DNA from: Abditibacteriota bacterium
GTDB taxonomy: Bacteria > Armatimonadota > UBA5829
Assembly (NCBI GenBank): GCA_017445025.1
Contig: JAFSVJ010000011.1
Span: forward strand, 1-44,314
Length of the DNA stretch: 44,314 nt
Direction: 5' to 3'
Shown here: positions 7,450 through 17,313 of the stretch, in pieces
How positions within the stretch are numbered: the first letter of the stretch is position 1
Layout: each line of letters opens with the position of its first letter
Program-made: the position numbers and the translations under genes
The notes under the pieces: generated by a model
Told to the model about the DNA's origin: nothing
The model's input: the letters and a program-made list of their open reading frames with translations, nothing else
Database searches by the model: none

Positions 7450-8088
7450 TTATTCTTTTACCACATGAAGGTAATACTTTTCTATTTCTTTGACTTTTTG
7501 TATTATCAAACTTAACAATTCTTCATCTGTCATTTTATAGACATCTTCTTTCGGAATGCAATATGCTATTTGAGGATACATATCTCCGGACATTTTGCTT
7601 CGCAGTTCCGCGGCTGTATCAGCCTTGAAAGATATATTTCCCGTTGGTAATTCTTTTACGGTTCTATATACAAAACCGTTTTCTACAGAGGTGTCCTTCA
7701 AAAGCTTTAAATGCTTTATATAATCTAATTTATCTGCACCCAATCTCCTAAATTCAACAGCAATCATTATTATTAACTCATCAGAATAATAATCAAAGGC
7801 AACATTTATAATGGTATGATGATTTTCATACTCTCTTTTTCGGAGCTTAATCCAAAAATATTTAACTATTTTTCCGGAGTTTTGCCAATACTTTTTAAAC
7901 TCAACATTATAATCCAAAAACTCAAATTGCAAATCGGACGCTAACCTGTCAACTATTTCCACAGCTTCTTGTCCGTCAATTAATATCTTATTCATTAAAG
8001 CGGGATCAACAGATTTTTCAGGAGATTTATATACTTTATCTTTGGTAAATTCTAAAAATTCCAAAGGTTTATGAAATGTGTGACTCAT
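7450..8088 (-). CDS. Hypothetical protein, paralogue 2 (212 residues)
   Basis: Colinear paralogue of 6622-7266. The conserved core reads FLDYNVEFKKYWQNSGKIVK, then YFWIKLRKREY, FDYYSDELIIMIAVE and GDMYPQIAYCIPKEDVYKM; the N-termini also match (KSPEKSVDPALMNK versus KAPEKSDNPDFMNE). No known catalytic motif was seen. It has its own consensus promoter and terminator, so the two genes are transcribed separately. Confidence 0.75.
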   Translation of the reverse strand: MSHTFHKPLEFLEFTKDKVYKSPEKSVDPALMNKILIDGQEAVEIVDRLASDLQFEFLDYNVEFKKYWQNSGKIVKYFWIKLRKREYENHHTIINVAFDYYSDELIIMIAVEFRRLGADKLDYIKHLKLLKDTSVENGFVYRTVKELPTGNISFKADTAAELRSKMSGDMYPQIAYCIPKEDVYKMTDEELLSLIIQKVKEIEKYYLHVVKE

Positions 8089-8116
8089 TATTAATTCCTA
8101 TTTATATAACATAAAT

Positions 8117-8146
8117 ATTATATCATAATTAAACAGTTTTTGTCAA
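8117..8146 (-). promoter_or_regulatory. Promoter of paralogue 2
   Basis: On the minus strand TTGACA (8146-8141), 18-nt spacer, TATAAT (8122-8117). TTTTTAGTAA/TTTTTAGTGA blocks lie immediately upstream (8147-8192), as at paralogue 1. Confidence 0.7.
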
Positions 8147-8207
8147 GTATTTTTTAGTAATTTTTAGTGATTTTGAGTGTTTTTAGAAGATTTTTCTTGA
8201 TAACAAA

Positions 8208-8238
8208 AAAAACGGCTCTCTTAAGAGCCGTTTTATAT
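8208..8238 (-). terminator. Terminator downstream of the groEL tail copy
   Basis: CGGCTCT (8213-8219) CTTA AGAGCCG (8224-8230), followed on the minus strand by eight T. groEL itself has no hairpin at its own stop, so this is probably groEL's original terminator, now separated by element C. Confidence 0.8.
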
Positions 8239-8255
8239 ATTTTTGATTAGGGGGC

Positions 8256-8311
8256 TTACATCATACCGGGCATGCCCATTCCGCCGCCCATTCCTCCCAT
8301 TCCACTTCCTG
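8256..8311 (-). pseudogene. Duplicated GroEL C-terminal tail
   Basis: On the minus strand this reads [17 protein letters not shown] and TAA, closely matching the real GroEL end [17 protein letters not shown]. It lacks the rest of the gene and is separated from groEL by element C (8312-8562). Confidence 0.7.
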
Positions 8312-8562
8312 TTGGCATTTTATCTAAAAATGACAAATTACCAAATTATGGGGATTTTGGCAACAAAAAGGGAATGTAGTCATCATAAACCTTGTCACAA
8401 AAGGGAAATGTCATTTTTATGAAAACTATCATAAAAATGTTATTTCACAACTGACAAGAGTTTTGACACGGAATGAGCGTTTGCGTTGGCAAAATTTACA
8501 GAATTTAGGGAATTTGGTATTTTTGATAAACAAAAATGCCGGTCCCTAATATTCTAATAAAT
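8312..8562. mobile_element. TIR element C, about 250 bp
   Basis: Imperfect terminal inverted repeats. The left end, from 8314, reads GGCATTTTATCTAAAAATG, ACAAATTACC and ATTTTGGCAAC. The right end, read inward from 8540, reads GGCATTTTTG, TATCAAAAATACCAAATTCCC and ATTTTGCCAAC. A GACTACA block, read on the minus strand, is shared with elements A and B. No open reading frame. Flanked by GroEL tail sequence on both sides. Confidence 0.65.
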
Positions 8563-10221
<1,659 letters not shown>

Positions 10222-10506
10222 TTATTCTACTATACCTAAAATATCTTCATTACGAACTATAATGTAGTCAACACCGTCAACTTTAACTTCCGTTCCGGCA
10301 TATTTTGCGTAAATAACTTTATCTCCCACTTTAACATCGGGAACGATTAATTGTCCGTTGCTGTTTAATTGTCCGGGACCTACTGCCACTACTTCTGCTT
10401 CAGCAGGTTTTTCCTTAGCTGAATCGGGCAAGAAAATACCACCGGCTGTTTTCTCGATTTTGTCCAAAGCTTTCAGTATCACTCTGTCACTTAATGGCTT
10501 AAGCAT
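10222..10506 (-). CDS. groES: Co-chaperonin GroES
   Basis: 94 residues, [20 protein letters not shown], with the mobile loop [25 protein letters not shown], and the C-terminal [20 protein letters not shown]. It forms the heptameric lid of GroEL. The start at 10506 is chosen over an in-frame upstream start because AGGAGG lies seven bases before it and the first residues match the family. First gene of the groES-groEL operon. Confidence 0.97.
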   Translation of the reverse strand: MLKPLSDRVILKALDKIEKTAGGIFLPDSAKEKPAEAEVVAVGPGQLNSNGQLIVPDVKVGDKVIYAKYAGTEVKVDGVDYIIVRNEDILGIVE

Positions 10507-10550
10507 AAACTGCCTCCTATTATTTATTTCCTTTATTATATACGATTGTT

Positions 10551-10577
10551 TTGGCAATAAGTTCCTAAGATTGCCAA
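10551..10577. promoter_or_regulatory. Inverted repeat between promoter and groES: possible operator
   Basis: TTGGCAAT (10551-10558), 11-nt spacer, ATTGCCAA (10570-10577): perfect 8-bp arms. It lies downstream of the predicted transcription start at about 10605. It is not the CIRCE sequence. TTAGCAAT and CTGCCAA variants follow at 10581-10607. Confidence 0.45.
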
Positions 10578-10611
10578 AAATTAGCAATCAAACCGAAAGA
10601 CTGCCAATTTT

Positions 10612-10640
10612 ATTATATCACAAGAAAACAATTAATGCAA
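10612..10640 (-). promoter_or_regulatory. groES-groEL promoter
   Basis: On the minus strand TTGCAT (10640-10635), 17-nt spacer, TATAAT (10617-10612), giving a leader of about 100 nt. Confidence 0.65.
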
Positions 10641-10728
10641 GTTTTAAATCTGATTTTAGTGATTTACCTATAAAAAAATATTTTAATAAAAATTTTTTTT
10701 GATTTTTTTGATTTTATAGCTCTTAAAC

Positions 10729-10757
10729 TTGAAATATTTTTTAAAATTGTGTATAAT
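10729..10757 (+). promoter_or_regulatory. Promoter of the Gly/Met-rich lipoprotein
   Basis: TTGAAA (10729-10734), 17-nt spacer, TATAAT (10752-10757). This occupies the extreme 5' end of the longest open frame, so that frame's first in-frame TTG cannot be the start. Confidence 0.7.
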
Positions 10758-10803
10758 TATAGTAGTAGTAAATGTGAAAAGCATTAAATTTAGGAGAAAA
10801 ATA

Positions 10804-12006
10804 TTGAAAAATATAATTAACCTAATTATAATATTGGCTCTTGCCTTCAGCATAGCCTTATTCTTGGGATGTAACGGTGGCGACACAGGTTCCTCTTCTT
10901 CAAGCTCAAGTTCATCCTCAATAGATGACGATGAAGATGGTGGATCTTCCCCAAGTTCCGCAGCTCCCGGTATGGCAGGCGGATCCGCAGGAATGCCCGG
11001 TGGTCCCGCAGGTATGCCAGGTGGAACGGCAGGAATGCCCGGTGGTGCAGGTGCTCCCGGTATGGCAGGTGGACCCGCAGGTATGGCCGGTGGTGCCGGA
11101 ATGCCCGGAATGGCAGGCGGTATGTCCGGTATGGGCGGAATGGGAACAGGTATGGACAGTGGATCATCTGCTGCTTCTCAGCCTCAACAACCTAAGATTA
11201 CTTTTGATCAAGCTCCGAAAGTATCTAATGTTCAATCATTCACAAAGGGTAATGGTTTAACATTCCTTGTATTCAAATTTACCGATGAAAAAGGTATTGT
11301 ATACAAATGTAAACTTCCGAAAGCTCAATCAGAAGGCACTTGGACCAAGAGAGAATGGCTTTCCACATTTAAAGCTTACAGATATAATACAGTTGCTGAA
11401 AACAACGAACTTGCAAGAAAGATGAACAAAGAAAAGCTGGGTTCTTGGAGTTGGGCTATCAGTATGGGTGCCGATACAAGCAAAATCAAAGGTTACCCAA
11501 AAGAAGAGCTGCAACAACAACTTGTTAATACAAACAATAGTTTGTTTAACAATAATCCCAACAACCCATATGGACCAAACGGCAATCCATATATGCCCAA
11601 TATGAATCCCAATATGCCCAATATGAATCCCAACAATCCTTTCGGACCAAACATGGGACCTAATGCAAATCCATTTGGACCAAGTTCAATGGGACCCACA
11701 AGTTCCTTCGGACCAAGTAGCGGTTTCCCAAGTGGTGGTAGCATGGGAATGCCCGGTATGAGTAACCCCGGTATGGGTGGCATGGGTATGCCCGGTATGA
11801 GTAACCCCGGTATGGGTGGCATGGGAATGCCAGGTATGAGTAACCCCGGTATGGGCGGCATGGGAATGCCAGGTATGAGTAACCCCGGTATGGGCGGCAT
11901 GGGTATGCCCGGTATGGGTAACCCCGGTATGGGCGGCATGGGAATGCCAGGTATGAGTAACCCCGGTATGGGCGGCATGGGTGCCCTCGGTATGGGAATG
12001 TATTAA
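10804..12006 (+). CDS. Gly/Met/Pro-rich lipoprotein with [13 protein letters not shown] repeats
   Basis: 400 residues from TTG at 10804 (AGGAG at 10792-10796). The signal peptide [20 protein letters not shown] is followed by lipobox LGC, so it is a lipoprotein. A Ser/Asp stretch follows, then collagen-like GMAGG/GMPGG triplets (about residues 55-115). A compact domain of about 90 residues follows ([38 protein letters not shown]), which I do not recognise. Then an Asn/Pro-rich region ([19 protein letters not shown]) and six 13-residue repeats. The repeats resemble the GGM tail of GroEL, encoded divergently next door. A low-complexity surface protein is inferred; no function is known. Confidence 0.8.
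   Translation: MKNIINLIIILALAFSIALFLGCNGGDTGSSSSSSSSSSIDDDEDGGSSPSSAAPGMAGGSAGMPGGPAGMPGGTAGMPGGAGAPGMAGGPAGMAGGAGMPGMAGGMSGMGGMGTGMDSGSSAASQPQQPKITFDQAPKVSNVQSFTKGNGLTFLVFKFTDEKGIVYKCKLPKAQSEGTWTKREWLSTFKAYRYNTVAENNELARKMNKEKLGSWSWAISMGADTSKIKGYPKEELQQQLVNTNNSLFNNNPNNPYGPNGNPYMPNMNPNMPNMNPNNPFGPNMGPNANPFGPSSMGPTSSFGPSSGFPSGGSMGMPGMSNPGMGGMGMPGMSNPGMGGMGMPGMSNPGMGGMGMPGMSNPGMGGMGMPGMGNPGMGGMGMPGMSNPGMGGMGALGMGMY
11743..11976 (+). repeat. Six tandem 39-bp coding repeats
   Basis: Each unit encodes [13 protein letters not shown] (one copy has G for S). The units differ by a few silent changes (GGT/GGC/GGA, CCC/CCA). Such repeats often change copy number by slippage. Confidence 0.9.
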
Positions 12007-12027
12007 TATTAATTATAAAAAAAATAA

Positions 12028-12058
12028 AGAGTTAAGCGAAAGGCTTAACTCTTTTTTA
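12028..12058 (+). terminator. Terminator of the lipoprotein gene
   Basis: AGAGTTAAGC (12028-12037) GAAAG GCTTAACTCT (12043-12052) and a T-run. Confidence 0.85.
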
Positions 12059-12138
12059 TTTAAGTAAAACTCAGTGGCATCTTAGATTTATATAGTGTAT
12101 ACATAATTTAGTCCAACATAGTTCGACACTCTGCTTTT

Positions 12139-13167
12139 TTATTTTTGTTCATCTTTGATTAATTTTGGTTTGATGAACTTATTGGTTTCAAGCATTACTT
12201 TCCCTTCAATTAAGTTATTAAGAGTGTTTACGGTTTCTCTTGCTACTTCATATAAGTCAAATTCAAGTCTTGTAATATCATATTTTCCGTTATAATGCCA
12301 ATTTATATTGGAGTGAGTTAGCATTGGAGTATTATCAAATATATTGGGATATTCTTCAAAATAATCGGAAGCTATCTCAAACAGATTATCATCTAAAAAT
12401 GCCACCATATCCGGTTTTTTCTTTATTTTTTTCAAAACATCTTCAATTTGTTTATATCCGTTATCTTTTTCATCAAAATAATCAATTATATTGAGATTAT
12501 ATTTGGCAAAAATATCTTCTTCAAAGGAAATAGGATAAGCTTTAAAAATATTAATAACAGTATCTTTCTTTTTCTTCATGGAGAATATGAGAATATTATT
12601 CGTTTTTTTCTCTTCAATTATTCTACTGAATTCTTCGTAAAAGTTTATATAATCAAAGGTGACATTAGGGATGGTTGTGGGCAAATATCTCAAACAGTCA
12701 ACACAGGGTATTTTTTTGGAAACTATATATCGTGTATCTTCATATTTGGAACAGAAAGATATAACTCCTCCGATTTCATTTTCTATTTCGGAAATAAAGT
12801 TTTCAAGGCTTACAAGACCGTTGGCAATAAAGTATATGGGTTTATAACCTTTGTCAATAATATACTTATTTATTATTTTAAAGAAAAATCTATAGATTTT
12901 TTTAATATCACCTTCCACTGAAACTTCATCGGCAATAATAAGAATATATCTTTTCTTATCTTGGTTCTTGACAAAAGTCCCTTTAGGGTGGATTTTTTCT
13001 ATCAGTCCTTCGTTTACAAGGTCAATTAAAGCCAATCTCACTGTGTTTCTGCTGACTTTCAATTCTTCCGCCAGGTCGTTTTCACCTAAGATTTTGTCAC
13101 CTCCTTTCCACTTCCCGGTTTTGACTTTATCTTTTATATAATTAATTATTTCTTGTTTTTTGGTCAT
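12139..13167 (-). CDS. GntR-type transcriptional regulator with periplasmic-binding-like sensor domain
   Basis: 342 residues. Residues 1-70 form a GntR-type winged helix (IINYIKDKVKTGKWKGGDKI, then ENDLAEELKVSRNTVRLALI and EGLIEKIHPKGTFV). The rest resembles the LacI/periplasmic-binding fold found in AraR-type regulators (YILIIADEV, GVISFCSKY, PDMVAFLDDNLFEIASDYF). Such proteins bind a sugar and release DNA. Two matching palindromes lie nearby: one just upstream of its own -35 and one in the leader of the divergent carbohydrate operon. That suggests autoregulation and local control. The effector is unknown; a mannose-containing sugar would fit the GH38 gene. Confidence 0.85.
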   Translation of the reverse strand: MTKKQEIINYIKDKVKTGKWKGGDKILGENDLAEELKVSRNTVRLALIDLVNEGLIEKIHPKGTFVKNQDKKRYILIIADEVSVEGDIKKIYRFFFKIINKYIIDKGYKPIYFIANGLVSLENFISEIENEIGGVISFCSKYEDTRYIVSKKIPCVDCLRYLPTTIPNVTFDYINFYEEFSRIIEEKKTNNILIFSMKKKKDTVINIFKAYPISFEEDIFAKYNLNIIDYFDEKDNGYKQIEDVLKKIKKKPDMVAFLDDNLFEIASDYFEEYPNIFDNTPMLTHSNINWHYNGKYDITRLEFDLYEVARETVNTLNNLIEGKVMLETNKFIKPKLIKDEQK

Positions 13168-13189
13168 AGTTTTTTACCTCTCCAATATA

Positions 13190-13218
13190 ATTATAATACT
13201 TTTTATGTGATTTATCAA
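13190..13218 (-). promoter_or_regulatory. Promoter of the GntR-type regulator
   Basis: On the minus strand TTGATA (13218-13213), 17-nt spacer, TATAAT (13195-13190), about 25 nt before the ATG at 13167. Confidence 0.65.
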
Positions 13219-13230
13219 GTTTTATCACCA

Positions 13231-13246
13231 TAATGTATGCACAATA
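13231..13246. promoter_or_regulatory. Operator site 1 (TAATGTATGCACAATA)
   Basis: Near-palindrome TGT-ATGC-ACA, 13 bp upstream of the regulator's -35. It shares 14 of 16 bases with site 2. Confidence 0.65.
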
Positions 13247-13292
13247 ATTTTTAAAAAAGTGATTTTTCTGTATTTTTTACCCTTGATTTCCC

Positions 13293-13322
13293 TTGACTTT
13301 ATAATTGAATATGTGGTATAAT
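13293..13322 (+). promoter_or_regulatory. Promoter of the carbohydrate operon
   Basis: TTGACT (13293-13298), 18-nt spacer, TATAAT (13317-13322), with TGTGG directly before the -10. The same TTTGTGGTATAAT-type -10 occurs at 31055-31066. Confidence 0.75.
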
Positions 13323-13355
13323 AAAAATGTAAGAGTTAATGAGATGATGCGTAAC

Positions 13356-13371
13356 TAATGTATGCACATTA
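13356..13371. promoter_or_regulatory. Operator site 2 (TAATGTATGCACATTA)
   Basis: Arms TAATGT/ACATTA around ATGC. It lies about 27 bp after the predicted transcription start, where bound repressor would block elongation, and before the ribosome-binding site of the first pseudopilin. Confidence 0.7.
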
Positions 13372-13415
13372 AATTAGTTTTTTACAAAAAAATATATTTA
13401 ACGGAGGATCATACT

Positions 13416-14120
13416 ATGATCACAATCAAAAAAGGATTTACCTTAATAGAATTGTTGGTAGTTATCGCCATAATTGCCATTCTTGCCGCAATTCTATTCC
13501 CGGTTTTTAACCAAGCATTAGAAAAAGCAAATGCTGCAAACTGTTTATCTAATATGAAACAGCTTGGAACAGCAATGCAACTCTATGTTGATGACTGGGA
13601 CGAAACTTACCCTTACGGAGCCGGTGGAGACTGGTGGGGTTGGGCCTCAAAAATCATTGAATACGCAGGTATTAAAAATGATGAAAAATGGCACAACTCT
13701 TCAGTTTTTCAATGTCCCTCTGACCCATATAAAGGAGCTTATCACGAAAGCCGATTAGGTAGAAATTCATATTGTGCAAACTCCTATTTATGTGAGTCTA
13801 TAGAAGTCGATTGGAATGATGACGGTAGATTAGGACCAATGAAATTATCAGAAGTTGATAATCCGGCTCAAAGAATTTGCCTTGCAGAAACTTGGAGAAC
13901 ATACATGACTTTAGTTTATTGTCCTAAAGACCTTGTTCTACCTCCATTCTCTCCTTTTGGAGATGGTGGTTGGTCTTGTGTATTTGGTGGTGATCCTTGG
14001 GTTGCATGTGACTCAAATAATTTAGGAATAAAGGGATATCATAACGGACAAGATACATTTACATTCTGTGATGGACATGCCAAACTTATGCGTGCATTGG
14101 ACACAAAAGATTTGTGGTAA
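13416..14120 (+). CDS. Prepilin-type / H-X9-DG protein 1
   Basis: 234 residues from ATG 13416, chosen because GGAGG lies eight bases upstream; a longer frame would start inside operator site 2. The N-terminus [20 protein letters not shown] is a type IV prepilin/type II pseudopilin signal cut after Gly, with the conserved Glu at +5. [21 protein letters not shown] follows. [18 protein letters not shown] motif near the end is the H-X9-DG signature. Such proteins are numerous in this bacterial group; the pseudopilin fold suggests an extracellular fibre or surface role. It is the first gene of the carbohydrate operon. Confidence 0.88.
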   Translation: MITIKKGFTLIELLVVIAIIAILAAILFPVFNQALEKANAANCLSNMKQLGTAMQLYVDDWDETYPYGAGGDWWGWASKIIEYAGIKNDEKWHNSSVFQCPSDPYKGAYHESRLGRNSYCANSYLCESIEVDWNDDGRLGPMKLSEVDNPAQRICLAETWRTYMTLVYCPKDLVLPPFSPFGDGGWSCVFGGDPWVACDSNNLGIKGYHNGQDTFTFCDGHAKLMRALDTKDLW

Positions 14121-14151
14121 ATTGTAAAATAATTATTGGAGGAATAATACA

Positions 14152-14895
14152 ATGTTCAAAAAAGGATTCACCTTAATAGAATTGTTGGTAGTTATTGCCA
14201 TAATTGCCATTCTTGCTGCAGTTCTATTCCCTGTATTCGCACAAGCAAGAGAAAAGGCCAGAGCTACAAAATGTCTATCAAACATGAAACAACTTGCAAC
14301 AGCCTTGCAACTTTACATTCATGATTTTGACAGAAGATTCCCACCTGCCGGCAACCAATATAATACTTGGGCAAAAGATTTAGCTCCTTATGCAGGCCTA
14401 AAAGTTGATTATGGTTGGAATAATGAAACTATTTTTAAATGTCCTACTGATACAACTGATGTTTCTTGGGCCAAAAACAATGCCTTAATGGGAAGACTTT
14501 CCTATCAAGGAAATGTATATATTTTCAAAGGTGGTTGGAACCAATGGACCCCCGGTGACAATAATCAAGATACACTTTTACTATCAAGATTAGGCAGTCC
14601 GTCTGAAACTATCGCCATTTGTGAATCCTACCCGAGAATTCAAGATGGAACCATTTACTTTGTAGAAGATAGCGATGTTGTTTTTCCACCTATTGCACCT
14701 TTCCAAACATATCAAAGAGCTTTTGGTGGACAAAGAGACACACTTGATGATTCAAATTGCAAAGCTATTCAAGGTTATCACAATAAAATGAGTAATTTTG
14801 TATTTTGCGACGGTCATGCCAAAGCAATGAAGCCTCTAGCAACCATAACAGATCCAACAAACATTTATGCTAAAAGTATGTGGACAAACTGGTAA
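14152..14895 (+). CDS. Prepilin-type / H-X9-DG protein 2
   Basis: 247 residues, paralogue of the preceding gene. The signal [20 protein letters not shown] is followed by [20 protein letters not shown] and by [20 protein letters not shown] at the end. GGAGG precedes the ATG. It starts 31 bp after the previous stop and ends at an intrinsic terminator, so the enzymes downstream are reached by read-through or by later promoters. Confidence 0.88.
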   Translation: MFKKGFTLIELLVVIAIIAILAAVLFPVFAQAREKARATKCLSNMKQLATALQLYIHDFDRRFPPAGNQYNTWAKDLAPYAGLKVDYGWNNETIFKCPTDTTDVSWAKNNALMGRLSYQGNVYIFKGGWNQWTPGDNNQDTLLLSRLGSPSETIAICESYPRIQDGTIYFVEDSDVVFPPIAPFQTYQRAFGGQRDTLDDSNCKAIQGYHNKMSNFVFCDGHAKAMKPLATITDPTNIYAKSMWTNW

Positions 14896-14916
14896 ATTGT
14901 TTTACCGATAATATAA

Positions 14917-14946
14917 AAAGGCTATTGGCAAGATAGCCTTTTTTTA
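14917..14946 (+). terminator. Terminator after the pseudopilin pair
   Basis: AAAAAGGCTAT TGGCAAG ATAGCCTTTTTTT: perfect stem AAGGCTAT/ATAGCCTT with a T-run. It may lower expression of the enzyme genes relative to the pseudopilins. Confidence 0.8.
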
Positions 14947-14960
14947 TATTAGGAGATTGT

Positions 14961-17177
14961 ATGAAAAAGTATTATTTATTATTAATTATTCTGTTATTTG
15001 CCACAGTGGGTTGTCAAGGAGACACAAACTATATTATTAAAAACAAAGATATAACTATAGGAATAAAAGTTTTTCCCAATAATAATGTATCTGTTTCAAA
15101 AATATTTGATAATGGGACAAAAGTTGATTTTATAACAGACATAGATCCCGGCAATCATTTGTGGTTTTTCACCTGCAAACCCTCCGGTCAGTTAACGGCA
15201 CAAGAAATAAAACTTAACCCTACAGATGCCAAATCCTTTATCGCCGAAACCCTTATCTCTCAAGGAAATATTGAGATTAACAAACCTATCTCCAAAAGCA
15301 GATCTTACAAGCCTTCCAAAAACAGGCAACCGGATACAATAAAAATGATATGGAAAGATGTCAAAACACCGGATATGTCAACAGGCTTTAACGTGACGGT
15401 TTTCTGTTCTCTTTCAAATAATAATTCTTATTGGAATATAGAAATATCTCCTAACAAGGATTATGGGCTTTGGACTGTTGTTTTTCCTAATGTGACCAAT
15501 ATTGACGCCTCAAAAGGAAACAGAGTTATAAACCCTCAATACGGTGGCTATTTCACAGATGATTATGATATGAATAACAGCTTTGAATATCCCGGTGTTG
15601 ATTGCACTAACCAAATGACAGCCGTCACAAAAGGAAATACAACTCTATACATATCTCCCGAAGATGTAAAATCAGAACATAAAATATTTAATTTTAAATG
15701 CCCAAAGCCCGGGATTATGAATTTCTATATAGAAATGCTTCCCGATAATATGGGTATAGGAAACACAGAATATAAACAATCCTACAACTTTAACTTTGCT
15801 ACAATTAAAGGGGATTGGTTTGACGCTGCCAAAAAGTTTAGAGGCTGGGGAATAGCTTCCGGTTTTGCCCCCTTCTCTCAAGGAAAAATAGAGGACAGAG
15901 AGGACCTGCCACAGTGGTTTAAAGATAATCCTTTATGGCTCTCAATGCACTACTTAACAGACGAACATAGAGATAATATTATAAAATCCAAAGAATTTCT
16001 TGAAGTTCCCGTAGCAGTTCACGCTTACCAATGGCAACAATATCCTTTTGACACTCACTATCCCAACTGGCTGCCGGCTTTTGACAGATTTAAAGACGAT
16101 ATAAAAGATATACAAGCCCACGATATGAAAATAATGCCATATTTAAACGGTCACTTGGTAGATGCCAACCTATCTCCAACCTACAAAAAATATGGAGACA
16201 TATTACTTTCAGTGGATGAAAAAGGAGAACCCAGAACCTCTGTTTTTCAAGCGGAAGGTGCCAATAATATGACTTGTTGTCCCGCTTCACCCTATTTTGA
16301 CGCCCTTGTGGAAGAATCTGTAAATGTAATGAAAGAAGAAAACATAGACGGAATATATTTTGACCAAGTAGGTTGTGTTCCTGCCTTTACCTGTTTTAAT
16401 AGAGAACACGGTCACCCCATAGGCGGAGGTTCCCATTGGGCAAAGGCATATTATAAACTAATCCAAACTGTCAGAAAGAAACTAAATGAAATTAAAGGAG
16501 AGCCTATTATTATTGCCACAGAATCCTCTGCAGAGTCTTATCCTTTTGATGCATGGCTCCGATGTAATGAAGGAGCTGATTTCTTGGCTGACAGTCCCAT
16601 AAACACAGTTATGTATTCCGGATATGTGGCAAGTTTTGGATATTATTATTACAATGATGAATACGAAAAACAGGATTCTCTTCCGGCCATAAACAAAACA
16701 GCCATTGCCTTATCAAAAGGCTATCAGCCGGGATGGGGCTTTGGCAATGATAATGAACTTATTAATTATCCAAACTTTGGCAAATATGTAAAAGGTGTGG
16801 CACAGGCAAGATGGGCTGCAAAGGAGTATTTCAACTTAGGTGAAATGGTTCGCAATGTTAAAATTACTTCACAAGTGCCTATGATAAAAATATTTATGCA
16901 AAACTTTGGGATTTTAGGTGATTATGACTTTCCGGCTGTCAGAACTTGCTCCTACAATTATAAAGGGAAAACTATGGTATGTCTGACCAATATTCAAATA
17001 AATGAAAATATAAAAGTTGATTGGGAAGCAACACCTTCAGATTTATATTTAAAGAATAAATCTCAATGGACAATAAACGAAATATTCCCTGAAAAGAAGC
17101 TAATTTCAAAAGGAAAAAATATAAAATCTTCAACAGAGCTTGAACCCCTTCAAACAAAAATATTTATTGTGGAATAA
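14961..17177 (+). CDS. Lipoprotein with predicted glycoside-hydrolase TIM barrel (DUF6259-like)
   Basis: 738 residues. The signal peptide MKKYYLLLIILLFATVGCQG carries lipobox TVGC. An N-terminal beta-rich region (to about 300) is followed by a TIM-barrel part: PLWLSMHYLTDEHRDNI, MKIMPYLNGHLVDANLSP, MKEENIDGIYFDQVGC, EPIIIATESSAESYPFDAWL and EGADFLADSP. The Asp in DGIYFDQ and the Glu in ATESSAE are likely acid residues at strand ends, as in GH36/GH-D-like barrels. The family call is from overall architecture and uncertain; substrate unknown. A relative is encoded at 36871-38946. Anchored outside the membrane, it would act on glycans before uptake. Confidence 0.65.
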   Translation: MKKYYLLLIILLFATVGCQGDTNYIIKNKDITIGIKVFPNNNVSVSKIFDNGTKVDFITDIDPGNHLWFFTCKPSGQLTAQEIKLNPTDAKSFIAETLISQGNIEINKPISKSRSYKPSKNRQPDTIKMIWKDVKTPDMSTGFNVTVFCSLSNNNSYWNIEISPNKDYGLWTVVFPNVTNIDASKGNRVINPQYGGYFTDDYDMNNSFEYPGVDCTNQMTAVTKGNTTLYISPEDVKSEHKIFNFKCPKPGIMNFYIEMLPDNMGIGNTEYKQSYNFNFATIKGDWFDAAKKFRGWGIASGFAPFSQGKIEDREDLPQWFKDNPLWLSMHYLTDEHRDNIIKSKEFLEVPVAVHAYQWQQYPFDTHYPNWLPAFDRFKDDIKDIQAHDMKIMPYLNGHLVDANLSPTYKKYGDILLSVDEKGEPRTSVFQAEGANNMTCCPASPYFDALVEESVNVMKEENIDGIYFDQVGCVPAFTCFNREHGHPIGGGSHWAKAYYKLIQTVRKKLNEIKGEPIIIATESSAESYPFDAWLRCNEGADFLADSPINTVMYSGYVASFGYYYYNDEYEKQDSLPAINKTAIALSKGYQPGWGFGNDNELINYPNFGKYVKGVAQARWAAKEYFNLGEMVRNVKITSQVPMIKIFMQNFGILGDYDFPAVRTCSYNYKGKTMVCLTNIQINENIKVDWEATPSDLYLKNKSQWTINEIFPEKKLISKGKNIKSSTELEPLQTKIFIVE

Positions 17178-17250
17178 ATAAGGGGGGCTTGTCTTATACT
17201 TGGGTTGCTCTGTTTTTTATTGTAATGAAGTCTTTATTTTTTTTTAAAAC

Positions 17251-17294
17251 TTGACTTTTTAAATTCAAATAGTATAAAATATAAATAGTATAAA
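17251..17294 (+). promoter_or_regulatory. Internal promoter with duplicated -10-like 12-mer
   Basis: TTGACT (17251-17256), 16-nt spacer, TATAAA (17273-17278). AAATAGTATAAA occurs twice, at 17267-17278 and 17283-17294. Confidence 0.5.
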
Positions 17295-17313
17295 TTTAAA
17301 GAAGGAAGTTATT

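Noticed and set aside
10500..10640. CIRCE operator for HrcA before groES
   Set aside because: TTAGCACTC-N9-GAGTGCTAA is absent; only the TTGGCAAT/ATTGCCAA repeat is present.
10729..10803. In-frame upstream start for the lipoprotein
   Set aside because: This stretch contains the -35 and -10 of the promoter, and the signal peptide and ribosome-binding site fit TTG at 10804.
11743..11976. Regular 39-bp repeats resembling a CRISPR array
   Set aside because: There are no unique spacers; the repeats are head-to-tail and coding.
12060..12138. Possible tRNA or small RNA between the lipoprotein and regulator genes
   Set aside because: No cloverleaf or conserved tRNA boxes; just the gap after the terminator.
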